DNA of 64,000 nucleotides. It comes from Linyphia triangularis (taxonomy: Eukaryota; Arthropoda; Arachnida; Araneae; Linyphiidae). Location of the stretch: positions 91,108,466-91,172,465 of the forward strand of contig OZ021729.1 in assembly GCA_963978545.1 (NCBI GenBank). The letters are read 5' to 3'. Both the position numbers and the translations under genes were made by a program. Below are positions 13,009 to 24,878 of this stretch, piece after piece. Position 1 is the first letter of the stretch; each line of letters begins with the position of its first letter. Under the pieces are notes generated by a model. It worked only from the letters and a program-made list of their open reading frames with translations. It did not search any database and was not told the origin of the DNA.

Positions 13009-13341
13009 ACCCCTGTCGACCCCTTAAAGTGGGTTAATCGAGATCGGAGTAGCTTACTTTTTCTATTTTTACCATTGTTGATATTTGTGCCGATTTTCAG
13101 AGTTGTGACCAAAAAGTGGGATATTCGAATGTCCCCCGTTTGGAACGTTTAACCCCTTTTCGACCCCTTAAAGTGGGTTAATCGAGATCGGAGTAGCTTA
13201 CTTTTTCTATTTTTACCATTGTTGATATTTGTGCCGATTTTCAGAGTTGTGACCCAATGGAAAGTGGGATATTCGAATGTCCCCCGTTTGGAACGTTTAA
13301 CCCCTTTTCGACCCCTTAAAGTGGGTTAATCGAGATCGGAG
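13009..13341 (+). repeat. tandem duplication, 144-148 bp unit, 2.2 copies
   Basis: The unit begins cgaccccttaaagtgggtt, then aatcgagatcggagt, a T-rich middle and tcccccgtttggaacg. Starts are at 13017, 13161 and 13309. The copies are almost identical, apart from small indels near 'gtgacc', implying a recent event. Confidence 0.85.
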
Positions 13342-13639
13342 TTATGGTACAAATTTCTCGCTCGCGTATGATTTCAGCTTTTTCGCCAATCTTATCCCTG
13401 AATGTGTATGCTTTCAAAAAGTTAGGTTATAAAAGGTCAGCATCCCAAGCACATAATTTGCACTATTACACATTAAGCTCTGTCACCCATAAGCACTCCA
13501 AGTAAATAATTTGCACTCTAGATAAAAGTCCAGAATTCAAACTTTGCACATAGACAAAAAGTGTTAAATTCGACCCCTGATATTATAGACTGTGGAACAA
13601 CATCTTATCGCAACAACCCCTAAAATGTTGTCAATTCCA

Positions 13640-13945
13640 GAGGTCACATTTGCCCTATAATTCCTAACATTCATTAAATTTCTGTATCTCCCTAAAATTG
13701 TACTTACATTTTTCGATAATTCCTGAAATTTGTGGAATTTTCCCTAACATTTTTGAAATTATCCCTAAAATTTTAAGGAATTATCTCTAAAATATTCCTG
13801 TAATTTTTGGAATTATCCCTACCATTTTATAGAATTATTCCTAAAATGCTCTTGAAACTTTCGGAATTATCCCTAAAATGTGAAGGAATTATTCCTAAAA
13901 CACTCCTGAAACTTTTGAAATTATCCCTAAAATTCGTAAAAAAAT
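13640..13945. repeat. low-complexity degenerate repeats (tccctaaaatttt)
   Basis: The phrase 'attatccctaaaattttt.gaa' recurs about every 35-45 bases. A related stretch lies at about 60945-61290. An ORF across it (13807-14049) is a by-product of the repeat. Confidence 0.6.
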
Positions 13946-14394
13946 TGATTGTCAGTCAACCTCTTATTTACCATTTTTGTTTGTTTCACAATTTAGCATC
14001 TATTTGGCTTTTCTTTTTTTTTCTTTCGCCATTTTATAATTCAAATTGAGCATAATATTTTTTTCCTTTGTAGAACTATGCTGCTTGGAATCGGCCCGAT
14101 GTACCAGGAATTATAAGAGGTTGTCTTATTTTCAATGTTGGATCTTCAGTTATCAGGATTCAGAGATTTTCCTAAACTTAATTACAGAGTATCTTGGTGG
14201 GACAAATTTTTGCAAATAAATTCAAGGAAGCATATTTTTCTTAATTTCCATCTTCCGGTAAAGTAACATCAAATTGCCATTCCTCTCCTTACTAGTAATA
14301 AGGGAAAATCACTTGTGTGAACTTTGTAGCAAGGTATTTTCACAAAAACCCACATAACATCACAATATCTCACTTAAGAAAAGCTGTGTGTGCA

Positions 14395-16503
14395 ATGTTT
14401 GCATCAGGCCGTATTCTTGAAGGAGCAATCGTTCAAAATACTGTCACTGTAGAAAAGCCCCATGTTTGCAATGTGTGTAACAAGTCATTTTTCTTAAAGA
14501 AGTGTCTTGCAAGACATCTTATCACCCACTTTGGTGAAAAGCGTCACGTGTGCAATGTTTGCGGCCGGGCATTTGCCTATATAAACGGTCTCAGAAAGCA
14601 CCTCCCGACTCACACCAAAGAAAAGATAGAGTGCGAAGTTTGCAACAGAACATTTTCCAACCAGAGCAAATTGGATAAACATCTTGTCATTCACACTGGT
14701 GAAAAACCATATGTTTGTGATATTTGTTTGAGGGCCTTTTCCACGGAGAGCAATCTTGTGAAACATCAATTCATTCACAATAAAGAAAAGGCACATACAT
14801 GTGACGTTTGCAGTAGGGCATTTTCCCACAAGTGCTACCTTGTATCCCATCTCCTCAGTCACACTGGAGAAAAACCACACGCGTGCAATGTGTGCAGCAA
14901 GTCATTTGCCCATAAAAGCGGTCTCTCAAATCACCTCCTGACTCACACTAAAGAAAAGCTACCTGTTGAGTGCGACATTTCCAATAAGAGCAATCTTGTC
15001 ATTCACACTGGTGTAAAGCCCCATCTGTGCAATGTTTGCAGCAGGACATTTTCCATGAAAAACAATCTTGTTAAACATCAACTCATTCACAATAAAGAAA
15101 AGGTACACATATGTGATGTTTGCAGCAAAGCATTTTCCAGAAAGAGCAATCTTTCATCGCATCTCCTCATTCACACTGGAGAAAAGCCATATGTGTGCGA
15201 TGTGTGCAGCCGGGCATTTGCCCATAAATACAGTCTCTCAACTCACCTCTTGACTCACACTAAAGAAAAGCTACCTCTGTGTGAAATTTGCAACAGAACA
15301 TTTTCCAATAAGTGCAATCTTGTTACACATCGCCTCACTCACACCGGAGAAAAGCCCCATTTATGCGATATATGCAGCAGGGCATTTTCCCGTAAGAGTA
15401 ATCTTGTATTACATCTCCTCACTCACACTGGAGAAAAGCCACATGTGTGCGATGTTTGCAGCCGGGCATTTGCCCATAAAAACCGTCTCTCAACTCACCT
15501 CTTGACTCACACTAAAGAAAAGCTACCTATGTATGAAATTTGCAACAGAACATTTTCCAATAAGTGCAATCTTGTTAAACATCTTGTCACGCACACTGGT
15601 GAGAAGGCCCAAAATGAGAGTCTTGCAAAACATCTCCTCGCTCACCACTCTATCGAGAAGCCCTATGTGTGCGATGTTTGCGGCAGTACATTTTCTCAAA
15701 AGGGGTACCTCTCAAAACATCTCCTCATTCACACTGCACGTGAAAAGCCACATGTGTGTGATCTGTGTTGCAAGGCATTTTTACATAAACATCAGCTAAC
15801 ATTACATCGCCTTACTCACACCGGAGAAAAGCCCCATGTATGCGATATATGCAGCAGGGCATTTTCCCGTAAGAGCCACCTTGCGTCACATCTCCTCACT
15901 CACACTGGAGAAAAACCATATTCGTGCGATGTTTGCAGCAAGTCATTTTCTCACAAAAGCAGTCTCTCAGCACATATCCTGACTCACACTAAAGAAAAAG
16001 AAAAGCTATCTTTCGTGTGCAAAATTTGCAACGGAACATTTTCCCACAAGAACAATCTTGTTAAACATCTCCTCACTCATTCTAAAGAGAAGCCACATAC
16101 GTGTGATGTTTGCAATATGACCTTTTCCCAAAAGACCAGTCTCAAAATACATCTCCTCTCCCACACTGGAGAAAAGCCCCATGTGTGCGATGTTTGTAGC
16201 AGGGCCTTTTCCATTAAGAGCAGTCTTGAAAAGCATCTCCTCATTCACAATAAAGAGAAAGCACATGTATGTGATGTTTGCAGTAGGGCATTTTCCCACA
16301 AGAGCTACCTTGTATCCCATCTCCTCAGTCACACTGGAGAAAAACCACATGTGTGCAATGTGTGCAGCAAGTCATTTTCCCATAAAAGCAGTCACTCAAG
16401 GCACCTACTGACTCACACTAAAGAAAAGCTTCCTGTGTGCAAAAATGTGCAGCAGAATATTTTCCCACAAGAGCAGCCTCAGAATGGAGAGAGTCTACAC
16501 TGA
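14395..16503 (+). CDS. C2H2 zinc-finger array protein, intronless, ends decayed
   Basis: Long uninterrupted ORF of about 702 residues from the first in-frame ATG. It encodes tandem C2H2 fingers of the CxxCx12HxxxH type with TGEKP-like linkers, so the inferred role is nuclear, sequence-specific DNA binding; no KRAB, BTB, ZAD or other effector domain is visible. I count about 21 intact fingers, beginning HVCNVC at 14461. At least three internal ones are broken: one lacks its cysteines and part of the helix near 14965-15015, one has the first Cys replaced by Tyr near 15535, and one lacks CxxC near 15610-15650. Many linkers are THTKEKLP or IHNKEKA rather than TGEKP, recurring every three to four fingers, so the array grew by block duplication. 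Upstream, at 14310-14460, finger remnants (HLCELCSKVFSQK, VCNVC) sit in another frame with a stop. At the 3' end an A-run at 16441-16445 throws the last finger out of frame. It could be an expressed gene with unseen 5' exons, or a decaying array. Confidence 0.75.
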   Translation: MFASGRILEGAIVQNTVTVEKPHVCNVCNKSFFLKKCLARHLITHFGEKRHVCNVCGRAFAYINGLRKHLPTHTKEKIECEVCNRTFSNQSKLDKHLVIHTGEKPYVCDICLRAFSTESNLVKHQFIHNKEKAHTCDVCSRAFSHKCYLVSHLLSHTGEKPHACNVCSKSFAHKSGLSNHLLTHTKEKLPVECDISNKSNLVIHTGVKPHLCNVCSRTFSMKNNLVKHQLIHNKEKVHICDVCSKAFSRKSNLSSHLLIHTGEKPYVCDVCSRAFAHKYSLSTHLLTHTKEKLPLCEICNRTFSNKCNLVTHRLTHTGEKPHLCDICSRAFSRKSNLVLHLLTHTGEKPHVCDVCSRAFAHKNRLSTHLLTHTKEKLPMYEICNRTFSNKCNLVKHLVTHTGEKAQNESLAKHLLAHHSIEKPYVCDVCGSTFSQKGYLSKHLLIHTAREKPHVCDLCCKAFLHKHQLTLHRLTHTGEKPHVCDICSRAFSRKSHLASHLLTHTGEKPYSCDVCSKSFSHKSSLSAHILTHTKEKEKLSFVCKICNGTFSHKNNLVKHLLTHSKEKPHTCDVCNMTFSQKTSLKIHLLSHTGEKPHVCDVCSRAFSIKSSLEKHLLIHNKEKAHVCDVCSRAFSHKSYLVSHLLSHTGEKPHVCNVCSKSFSHKSSHSRHLLTHTKEKLPVCKNVQQNIFPQEQPQNGESLH

Positions 16504-16809
16504 AGTAAAAGGAGACGTTTAGACTCTTCCTGTTGTGTCCTTATATAATAACAAGTTAGGAGTCTTTAAAATATCTCTAGAACAACCATTTTACTGAATT
16601 CATATATCATAACTCCAAAACAAAACAACAACCATGGCATAGCGAACAGTGTTGCCAACGGGATTTTAAACTCTTAACAAAATGTAATTAAAACATATAT
16701 CCTCATGACACACTCCAACCTTTGATTTGTCTTAATTAATCAAACACAAAATGTCTGAAACTTTCAGTATCAGTTCAAGCTTCATCAGTTAACATCTTCC
16801 AAACTTAAA

Positions 16810-17830
16810 CTAATTGTAGCAAGCTGGTTTTCTCACAGGTCTACCACATTTAGTTTTAATTACGTCAATACATTGTTCAGTATCTCGAATTTCTTTAAAA
16901 CCAGTTTTATCTTTATGGTTATCAAATTGAATTTTTCCTTTTAAGCTTTTGGCTTTTATATGTTCAAACGTTTCACTTTGAAGAATTTCACTATTGCGAT
17001 CCAGTTCTAATGGATACAATCGCTGCACCGGACGAAGCAGTTTCCCGTTACCAGTTTTCACTTTTACGACTCGAACAGGGTTGTCTTTCCCAGGGAACAC
17101 TTCTTTTTATTTGCTTTCTGGTGAATGAGCATACTGAGGTACTCTTTCCGAAATCTTTTTCTAAGGCCCTCTCTCAATTTCTGTTGGTATCGGTACCTCT
17201 TTGAAAGGTTCACGCTGTCAAAATTGTCTAAGTCAGGCACTCCCACCGTTTGAATGTCTTGAAGGAACATAGCTGGAGTTAGTGGCGTTAAGTCCTCTGG
17301 ATCTTCAGATAAGTAGTTAAGTGGCCTTGAGTTGATGACTGCTTCCGCATCACATAGAATTGTACTCAACTCTTCAAAATTTATGGATGCTTTTCCCAAA
17401 ACTCTTTTTAAAATGTTTTTCACCATTTGGACCATACGTTCCCAAAAGCCACCCCACCAGGCGGTTGTAGGAGGGCTAAAAATCCATTGAATTCTTAAAA
17501 TTGAACTTTCTTGAACTATTTTGTTCCAGTCAAAGGAAGCCATTAGATGGACAGCCCCAACGAAATTTGTTTCATTGTCACTATAAATTTTCCGTGGTCT
17601 TCCTCGTCTTGCTATAAATCTTCTTAGTCCGAGTAAGAATCCATCAGTGGAAAGGCTCTGTATCAATTCTGAATTTACCTGCCCGATACACGGCGCAGGT
17701 AAACAGCAATATCCAGGTTTTATCACCCTTCTTCAAGTGAAGTGGCCCTGTCACTTCAATGCATCTCGAACCCTTTCTTCAGGAGCATGAACGGTTTCTA
17801 ATTTCTTGGAAGTATATCATCGAATGTGAA
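16810..17830 (-). pseudogene. BEL/Pao retrotransposon pol remnant (integrase end plus C-terminal domain)
   Basis: Reading leftward on the minus strand: HAPEERVRDA (about 17770-17800), a shifted frame with EVTGPLHL (about 17725-17762), then a 220-codon ORF (17064-17726) with SLSTDGFLLGLRRFIARRGR, IYSDNETNFVGA and WWGGFWERMVQMVK, typical of the BEL/Pao integrase core. A frameshift and deletion near 17064-17100 leads into PGKDNPVRVVKVKTGNGK, RPVQRLYPLE and the end GRPVRKPACYN, matching the domain that closes BEL polyproteins (DUF5641 type). Stops and frame changes show it is dead. No LTRs were recognised at the edges. It lies 300 bp after the zinc-finger ORF, in the opposite direction. Confidence 0.9.
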
Positions 17831-17839
17831 TAAATAATA

Positions 17840-19430
17840 GTTTTTACCGTGCCATCATTGCCTCTGTGGAAAATTCGCAACACTATTATCAAATTTTAGG
17901 GCTGCTACTGTCACTAAAAGGTCGCTTTTAAGGAACACTACTAAACCAACTTGTTGTCATGCAATCACTTTAAAATAGCATTGAATCGACCGTAGTTGAA
18001 ACTCTTTCCTGTTTCCAAATTTTTTTTAAATAAATAAATAATAAAATTACTTTAATTGGAGTAAATCAATGATATTTGGATGCGAGATTTATTTTTAATA
18101 AATATTTTAAAACGTAGTTTGCCGTTCACTTTACCGATAGAAATGTTTTTGATATTACTGTGATGATGACTACATATAAAAATTGACAGATTTGTGAAAA
18201 TTGTGATCTTTGAATTCAGGGTAAACGAAGTATTGAAATTTTTAAAGATAGAATTAAATTTACTTAGTATAATACACCCCCCTAAAAAAAAAAAAAAAAA
18301 AAAAAAATTACACCAGATTTATAGAATATCGCAAACAAAATATTTTGGTGCGAACCTCAAGATTTTGCGATAATTAGAACCAAAGTTATAGCCATTGCTC
18401 GGATTTTTTTTTTTTTTTGCGTACTGGGCATGAGTAAAGAAAAATGTAGTTTTGAGAAAAAACATTCTAAAGAAAACTTTACTTTCACTAATAGCTTCCA
18501 ATTTTATCTTTAAAATTTTTTTTTTAAATACTTCTAAATGAGGTACCATTTTAAAGGGTAGAAATTAAATTTTAATATACTCAAAATTAATTTTTTTTTT
18601 AATAAACTCCCCTTAAAAAATCTCCATCCTTTCCAAAATGCATTTATGAATCGAGTCAAGTAGAAAAAGGGAGTCATTCATAAATATTTTTTCCATAACA
18701 ACCAAATTAATTATTTGCTTGCCAAGAACATATTAGTCGAATTTGTCTAAGAAAACAGTATAAATAGAGCATATATTTTTTGCTAATCTATATTAATACA
18801 GTTAGTCTGCGCAAAATAATTAAATTAACAAAATTATCTTTAATAAGCATTGATAATAATTTTTTTAGCATTTCACAGTCTAGAATGTTAGAGCCTGCTT
18901 TAAAAAAAAAAAAAAATCATGGAACTATTAGTAATATATTATAGAAATATTAATAAATTATTTTTAAAAATATTATTTGCTTTGCTGAACTTGATAGTGG
19001 TTTCCAGTGCTGTTCTAGTATTTGATAGTTTTAACAAACTAGAATTGGGTGGTTACCTACTAAATAAGAAGCAACACCTGGTAAATTTAAGCTATGTCAT
19101 TTCCATATAGAAAAAAAAAATATGAAGTTTTTAATATTTGTAAAATCTTTTTTAAAATACATAGATGCAATGTGGATTATAATCACAAAGTTTTCATTTA
19201 AGAATTTTTATTTAAAAAGAAAAATAATATATGAAGTCAAGCTCTTTTAATACATGTCAGTATCATTCAAAATTCGCATGTTCTCTCTCAATGGTGATCC
19301 TAGAAATGTTCATAGATGTTGAAACATTAAGCTTCTTTTTCACTGTTGAACAGACAGACATAAATAATGTGATATAATAAAATAGCTTCATTCTATTTCT
19401 TATTTTTGTGTGATGTTTAAATCAATTACC
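17840..19430. other. gene-free AT-rich stretch
   Basis: No gene was recognised. There are long A and T runs (18280-18307, 18407-18420). The ORFs at 18319-18549 (-) and 18919-19110 (+) have AT-driven composition and no recognisable domain. Confidence 0.5.
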
Positions 19431-19433
19431 TAT

Positions 19434-19519
19434 AATTTTAAAAATAAAGATTTTAGAATTTTGCATCCTGTACCCCCTTGTACAGGATGCAAAATTCTAA
19501 AATCTTTATTTTTAAAATT
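19434..19519. repeat. perfect 40-bp inverted repeat with 6-base loop
   Basis: The left arm 19434-19473 ends ttgcatcctgtac. The right arm 19480-19519 begins gtacaggatgcaa and mirrors the left at all 40 positions. The loop is cccctt. It could be a small fold-back repeat, a transcribed hairpin, or a snap-back sequencing or assembly artefact. Confidence 0.9.
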
Positions 19520-20924
19520 ATTTTTCTACAATTATACACGCATTAGGCTTTTAAAACTCAAAAAACTATTTTAAATTTCCAAATTTAATTTTTTTTTTAA
19601 TTAAAAAACTTCCAAATTTCGACAGTTTTAACAAATCAACAAACAATTTACAATTTAACAAACATAAAAAAAAAAAATCATTTCATTTTTGCATTAAATT
19701 ACTCATATCATAAATTGTCTTCAGGATTTTTCAATAAAATATTCAGAAGAAATTAAACGAAATATTTTGTGCATAAACTAAGAACAAAACCCATAGTATG
19801 CTAAGTTCCAAAAACTTAAAAAAAAAAAAAAAAAAAGATAAAAATACTCTATTCCTGAAGACAAATTAAAGAAATATATATTAAAAATAATTGTGTTTTT
19901 AAGTTATATCCATTTAAACTCAAAAAAGGGACGCCATCACTGAGAAAAACAGTTTCAAGATAGCACGTTCGAAATACAAATACTTAAACCCTTCAAGTTC
20001 TAATGATGGAAACACATTTTTTTTTTGTCATTTTATTTAGAAATATTTTTATTATTTTTTACAATAATAAAAAAAAAATTGTGAATTTTTTAAATTTTGA
20101 GTCCCAGACCCCTTAATTCAAGTTATGAGAGAAATAAAAAAACTGAACAAATTCTTATTAGGAAAAAAAAAAAAAAAAAAAAACTTTACAGGAGATCTTT
20201 TAATACAGCATAAAATTAAAATAACTAAATTATATTAATGTTGCTGTTAAAAATTAAATAATAACATCCATTTACCATATTAATATTTTGGAATAAGCAT
20301 TACTGCCTGACACCGTTTTACAAATGTGCAAGTGTAACGGATTTAGTTTTCAACTCCGGTGCTAGCTTCTTCCCTGCAAAACTTGTGTAACTTACTTTAT
20401 TTAACATATAAAACATTTTCATTTTGACAAACCTGTTACATTTTTGTAAATATAGTCCCTAAAATGATAAGCATTTTTTGGTTAATGATTTAATTACTTT
20501 TTCAGCGTAATAACATATATAAGAACTAAATTTTTGTTGAATGTGAAAGGGACATTATTTTACTGACCCCTTGCATAAAATGCCCAAGAAATCATATAAA
20601 GCATAGGCTTATTTACTCAACAAAACTACATTCAGTATATCACTTGATTAATCAGTTTTCTTAATGGATTCAAAAATTGAAATTCATAATTTTTAATGTA
20701 AGCGGTACCAATTTAAAATTTATATTACTAATAAGAATTCCTTATAGTGTTGAGTTTTAGATAATTTCTCAAACAACCGAGACTTTTAAAGACATTTTTT
20801 TTCCCGAAAGAAACAGAATTTATAGATTTAATGCTTGAATTGTGCTTAATCATTTACCTCAAATAATTAATTTAAGCGATAATTTTTGTATAACCAACCT
20901 AACACGTTGACTGCCGCAATATAT
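19520..20924. other. gene-free AT-rich stretch
   Basis: Long homopolymer runs (19818-19835, 20164-20182) and no ORF of interest. Nothing else was seen. Confidence 0.5.
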
Positions 20925-21695
20925 TGTTGCGTGGACAGGTTCGAAAGATTTGAAGCCAAAGCAGATCAAAACTTGGAGAAATTTATTCCAATGTAACTCT
21001 TCACAGATTCTCTTACAACTCCAGAACTTCTCGTTCTATTAGACACAATACAGCTCTTTTCACAACAATAGAGCACAAAACAGCAGTTAAAAACTTGACA
21101 GCACAACTGCTCAAATCGCTACAAAAGACAATGCAATACAGTTGCTTTAGAACTACTCTGAATGCTCAATGAGACTCAGTATCTCAACTCAGTAATTCCA
21201 GTCAACTCACCAGTCAACTAATTTAGTGACTCAAAATCAACAACTAACTCCATCACCCGCTCTCTTGAGCTTTTATAGGGGAGGCGAACATACGTGAAAT
21301 TTCTAGAGGTAGATATTTGGAGAACTTTCCAGATCGTAGTCGAAAAGTCCTATACATGTACATGGGGACCGAAAATGTCGCCAGATTTGGCGATAGTTGG
21401 CGATTTCTCGCCAAATTTGGAGACAAAAATTAGTCGCCAAAACCGTCGCCAATTTGGCTCTATCTCGTCAATTTGGCGAGATTGCCATTACCATAATGTT
21501 AAATGCCCTGCTCCTTGTAAAACTCGCTTCCCAACGTTATCTCTGTAAAACTCGTTATCAAGCGTTAAAACCCATATTGCCGGGAAGCAAACTAACGACG
21601 AACTATTGCACTGCCTTATGCGAAATGTACATAAATTTTACTATTTACAAAATTAAAACTACGAAATATTTACAAATATATAAAAATGCGTAACG
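20925..21695 (-). mobile_element. solo LTR, copy 1
   Basis: Sense is the minus strand: the element starts like TGTTACGAATTTTTGTATA (here the first bases are slightly mutated) and ends CACGCAACA, i.e. TG...CA. ATAT flanks both sides as a likely 4-bp target duplication. In sense orientation a TATA-like CTATAAAAGC lies about two thirds in, near 21270. Three further copies are at 27516-28261, 53498-54104 and 61661-62442. No internal gag/pol adjoins any copy. Four-base AT-rich target duplication and the TGTTAC start suggest the Ty3/Gypsy group (inference). Confidence 0.75.
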
Positions 21696-22149
21696 ATATA
21701 TATAAAAAAAATTGTCGCTTTTGAAGAAAAATCCTGACTCAGTTTTTTGTTTCTGAGGCCATACAAAATGTGCCTACATTAGAATAAAATGGTAACTCAC
21801 TGAACAAATCCGATGGAATGTAAAAGATCATGAAACCTCTTGTAAGATGAAATATAGCAGTCAATGTGTTAAAGCTAATTTGCTCGCTTCGTTAGGGCTT
21901 AAGCATACAGTGATTAATACCATATTACATGATCAATACTTTCATCTATTTTGTTGAATTAACTAGGTGTATGGAACAACTTGCGATATAATATTGGTCA
22001 CTGCATTAAAATTTGATATGGACCGTTTCCATATTTTCTCCCATTTTAGCGATATAAATTTTACACGCATAGAAACCTAGCCAAAACGGCGAAATTGTGA
22101 TGTTATTCGATAGCCATTACATTGTCATTACTTGCGCATGAAACAGAAA

Positions 22150-22565
22150 AAAAAATCAATCGTTGATGGGCGATGCTCAAGGTTAGAGAGCTCTGTTAAA
22201 AGGCACCCGTATTTCAACATTTTAGGCTTCTATGGTATGAAACCTGCGGGAAGGTGGGAATGATTAGAACACCTTAAGAGGCATTAGCTCAGAGATTTTA
22301 ATCAAAATCGTTAGAGTCGTTTTTTAGCAATTGCTGACACTAAAAGGTCGCTGAAACATAATTTCAATCGTATGCGCGATTTTGACAAAAAATGGTAGGT
22401 CCCATGGCCACACGCACACCAAATTTAAACATCGTTCGGGAGTTATGCTGACCATGTACACACAGACGGACATTTTTTTAGACCTTTTTTTTAAAATCAG
22501 GATTGTTCCAAAACTTGGTGAAATGCAACAACAAAAAAATCGAATGCTATACTTTCATTATGCTA
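22150..22565 (+). repeat. dispersed repeat family 'GATCAAAATCG', copy 2
   Basis: Carries cgttgatgggcgatgctcaag, gattttaatcaaaatcg, tatgcgcgattttgac, cgttcgggagttatgctgac and aaatcaggattgttccaaaac. The ORF at 22382-22570 is a by-product of the repeat. Confidence 0.65.
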
Positions 22566-22612
22566 TGTAAACAAATGGGAAACTCCAGAAATATTTTCTA
22601 AATTTACACAGG

Positions 22613-22793
22613 TTGGTTGGTTGTTTTCAGATTATCTGACGCCGTCAGCAACACGAGGGCTATAATGCGCCGAAACATTCGTCATTAGACAAGCCAACAT
22701 ACATTTACAAACACCCATGCCTAACACGGGACTCGGAACACGCAACCTCGCGGTCTAGAAGCTAGCACGCTAACCACTATACCGTTTGGTCGG
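22613..22793 (-). mobile_element. tRNA-derived SINE (family A), copy 1
   Basis: Family A in sense reads: head gaccaaacggtatagtgg, box-A-like TAGTGGTTAGCGTGC, box-B-like GGTTGCGGGTTCCGAGTCC, body gacgaatgtttcggcgc and cctcgtgttgctgacgg, tail aacaaccaacc. This copy is reversed and flanked by a 15-bp direct repeat, ctaaatttacacagg / ctaaatttacgcagg (22598-22612 and 22794-22808). Confidence 0.9.
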
Positions 22794-23869
22794 CTAAATT
22801 TACGCAGGACAAAGAAAGTTCATGTAGATTGTTATCAGGAGAAATGTAATTTTTTACCATTACTAATATTTAAAGGCTTAGTAAAGCAAGATTGATTTTT
22901 TTTTTTGACCGAATACTCTACTTTCATTACCTTATGTATACACATGTGTAATTGAAAGTAATAATAGGGTCAAGCTCAAATTTATAGTTTTTTTCAAGTT
23001 ATTTATTTGTTGTGGAATTCTAGTCGCCTGCGGAGTTGCTCAAACAAATTACGTAGACGATTTAGAACAATGTTTGAGAGTAATCTTAATCCAGGATTCG
23101 AACCCGGTTATACCTACCGATAGAAGTTCTGACGATCGTGACTAAATGAATATGGTATGTCACCGAATGAAAAAATGTATATATAATGAAAGAATGGAAG
23201 TTTGAAACGAGACAGATTGGTATTGAGGTGGATCCGACAAAAGACGAATTTGAGAGGAATGTCTGCAATCGGAAATTGAACCTGTCAATCGAAGAAATCC
23301 ATTCTTAGTCACTTTCAAATATTTGGAGCACAGCTGGGGATTGATGATAAGGAATTAGAAATTGAGTAAGATGCAGAAAAAAAGAAATCGTTTATTAGTT
23401 ACTCAAGTTTATCATTTATTTATTTCGTTTGAATGCAGGTAGGCAAGCAAATTTTAATTCATGGTGACCACAAAATTCAGGATATTCTCCGATAGATTTC
23501 TAATCAATTCTGATTTCATGGCAAACTTTTCGCAAATTCCCCCTACTTTTCTAGATGTGTAGACACCCTGATCAAATAGAACGTATATGCCAAAGAGATA
23601 ATATGCCAAGTTTAAATTATTCCGTACAATGACATTTCTAGCGGCTACTTCCACAATTCTCAGAGAAAAATGACACCAAATCGCCGATGAACGGAGAAAT
23701 GTATCCTCAAAACAATAGCAAATTTCCCCGATTGTCGTGAAATTTTAAAAAGTTCCCTGACATTTCCCTGATTTTCAAGAATTAGAAAACTTCCTGATTT
23801 CCAGATTCTGTGACCATTGTGTAATAAGATAGGATACAGTTTATTACTTATTATTCATTCAGTATTTGG

Positions 23870-24037
23870 TTGGTTGTTTTCAGATTCATCTGGCGCCGTC
23901 AGCAACACGAGGGCTCCGAAACATTCGTCATTAAACAAGCCAACATACGTTTACAAACACCCATGCCTAACACGGGACTCGGAACCCGCAACCTCGCGGT
24001 CTAGAATCTAGCACGCTAACCACTATACCGTTTGGTC
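23870..24037 (-). mobile_element. SINE family A, copy 2
   Basis: Reversed copy with a perfect 14-bp target duplication, cattcagtatttgg, at 23856-23869 and 24038-24051. It lacks some of the tRNA-to-body junction. An ORF across it (23817-24011) is a by-product. Confidence 0.9.
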
Positions 24038-24297
24038 CATTCAGTATTTGGATTCTTTGCAATGAAAGAACTACACAATGGCTATTACTGAAGAGGAAGA
24101 GTAGAGGTTAGAATAGACTAAATTTTTAAACGCATTTGCATTTCGAATTTAAGAGTTCTGACATCGAATGGTCCAAGACTGCTTATATTTAAAACAAGTG
24201 CACAGAAATCCTATGTAGGGAATCGAACTCATGGCATGTAGCAGGCAGGCGAGAATTCTGCCATGAATTCGAGAAAGAACAATCTACAACTCCTTAA

Positions 24298-24878
24298 CAC
24301 TAGATTTACCAGAACAGTCATTTTGACTGGTCGTGCAATTTCAATTAAAAATTCCTACTGCATGTAACATTTGCTTTCCGAAATGATGTTATGACTCTTG
24401 TACCTATTGGTAGAGAATACATTTTATGAACTTAATGTTACTTTATATATATTCGTAACAAATATATTTTTTGTTATTGACACTTGTAACAGTACCAGTC
24501 GAAATGACTGGTGCTATGAAGAAATTCTGTGCTGAAATGACATTGGGGCAGCTATAACAATTGATGGGTACTGCAATGTTTTATCGGTATACAGAAATAT
24601 GATTTCGGGAGATTCATGAGACCGATGCAGTATATATAGCGGCGTCTTTCGTTCGTTATCGGCATTGAGCCGATTACGCGCAGTATTTATTTAGGACACG
24701 GGCCCGGCGTTGGATTACAAAGCACTTTTCAAGAGATTTTTATGAGCACTTACTTTGTAAGTGTACGAGGCACGAACATTCTTGTTTGGAGCTTCATTCA
24801 ACACACAAATAAACACACCAGTCATTCTGACTGGTTTTGGTAGAAATAGGTATATTTAAATAGCTGGTAAATCTAGTG
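24298..24878 (+). mobile_element. piggyBac-like non-autonomous element, copy A
   Basis: Flanked by TTAA (24294-24297 and 24879-24882), with inverted termini CACTAGATTTACCAG and CTGGTAAATCTAGTG. TTAA duplication with a CxCTAGA-type end is the piggyBac pattern. Near each end the motif cattttgactggt/ccagtcattctgactgg is repeated. No transposase ORF is present in 581 bp. Confidence 0.8.

Noticed and set aside
14494..16411. Additional ORFs in other frames across the zinc-finger array
   Set aside because: They are shadows of the repetitive finger array; the conserved CxxC...HxxxH pattern exists only in the main frame.
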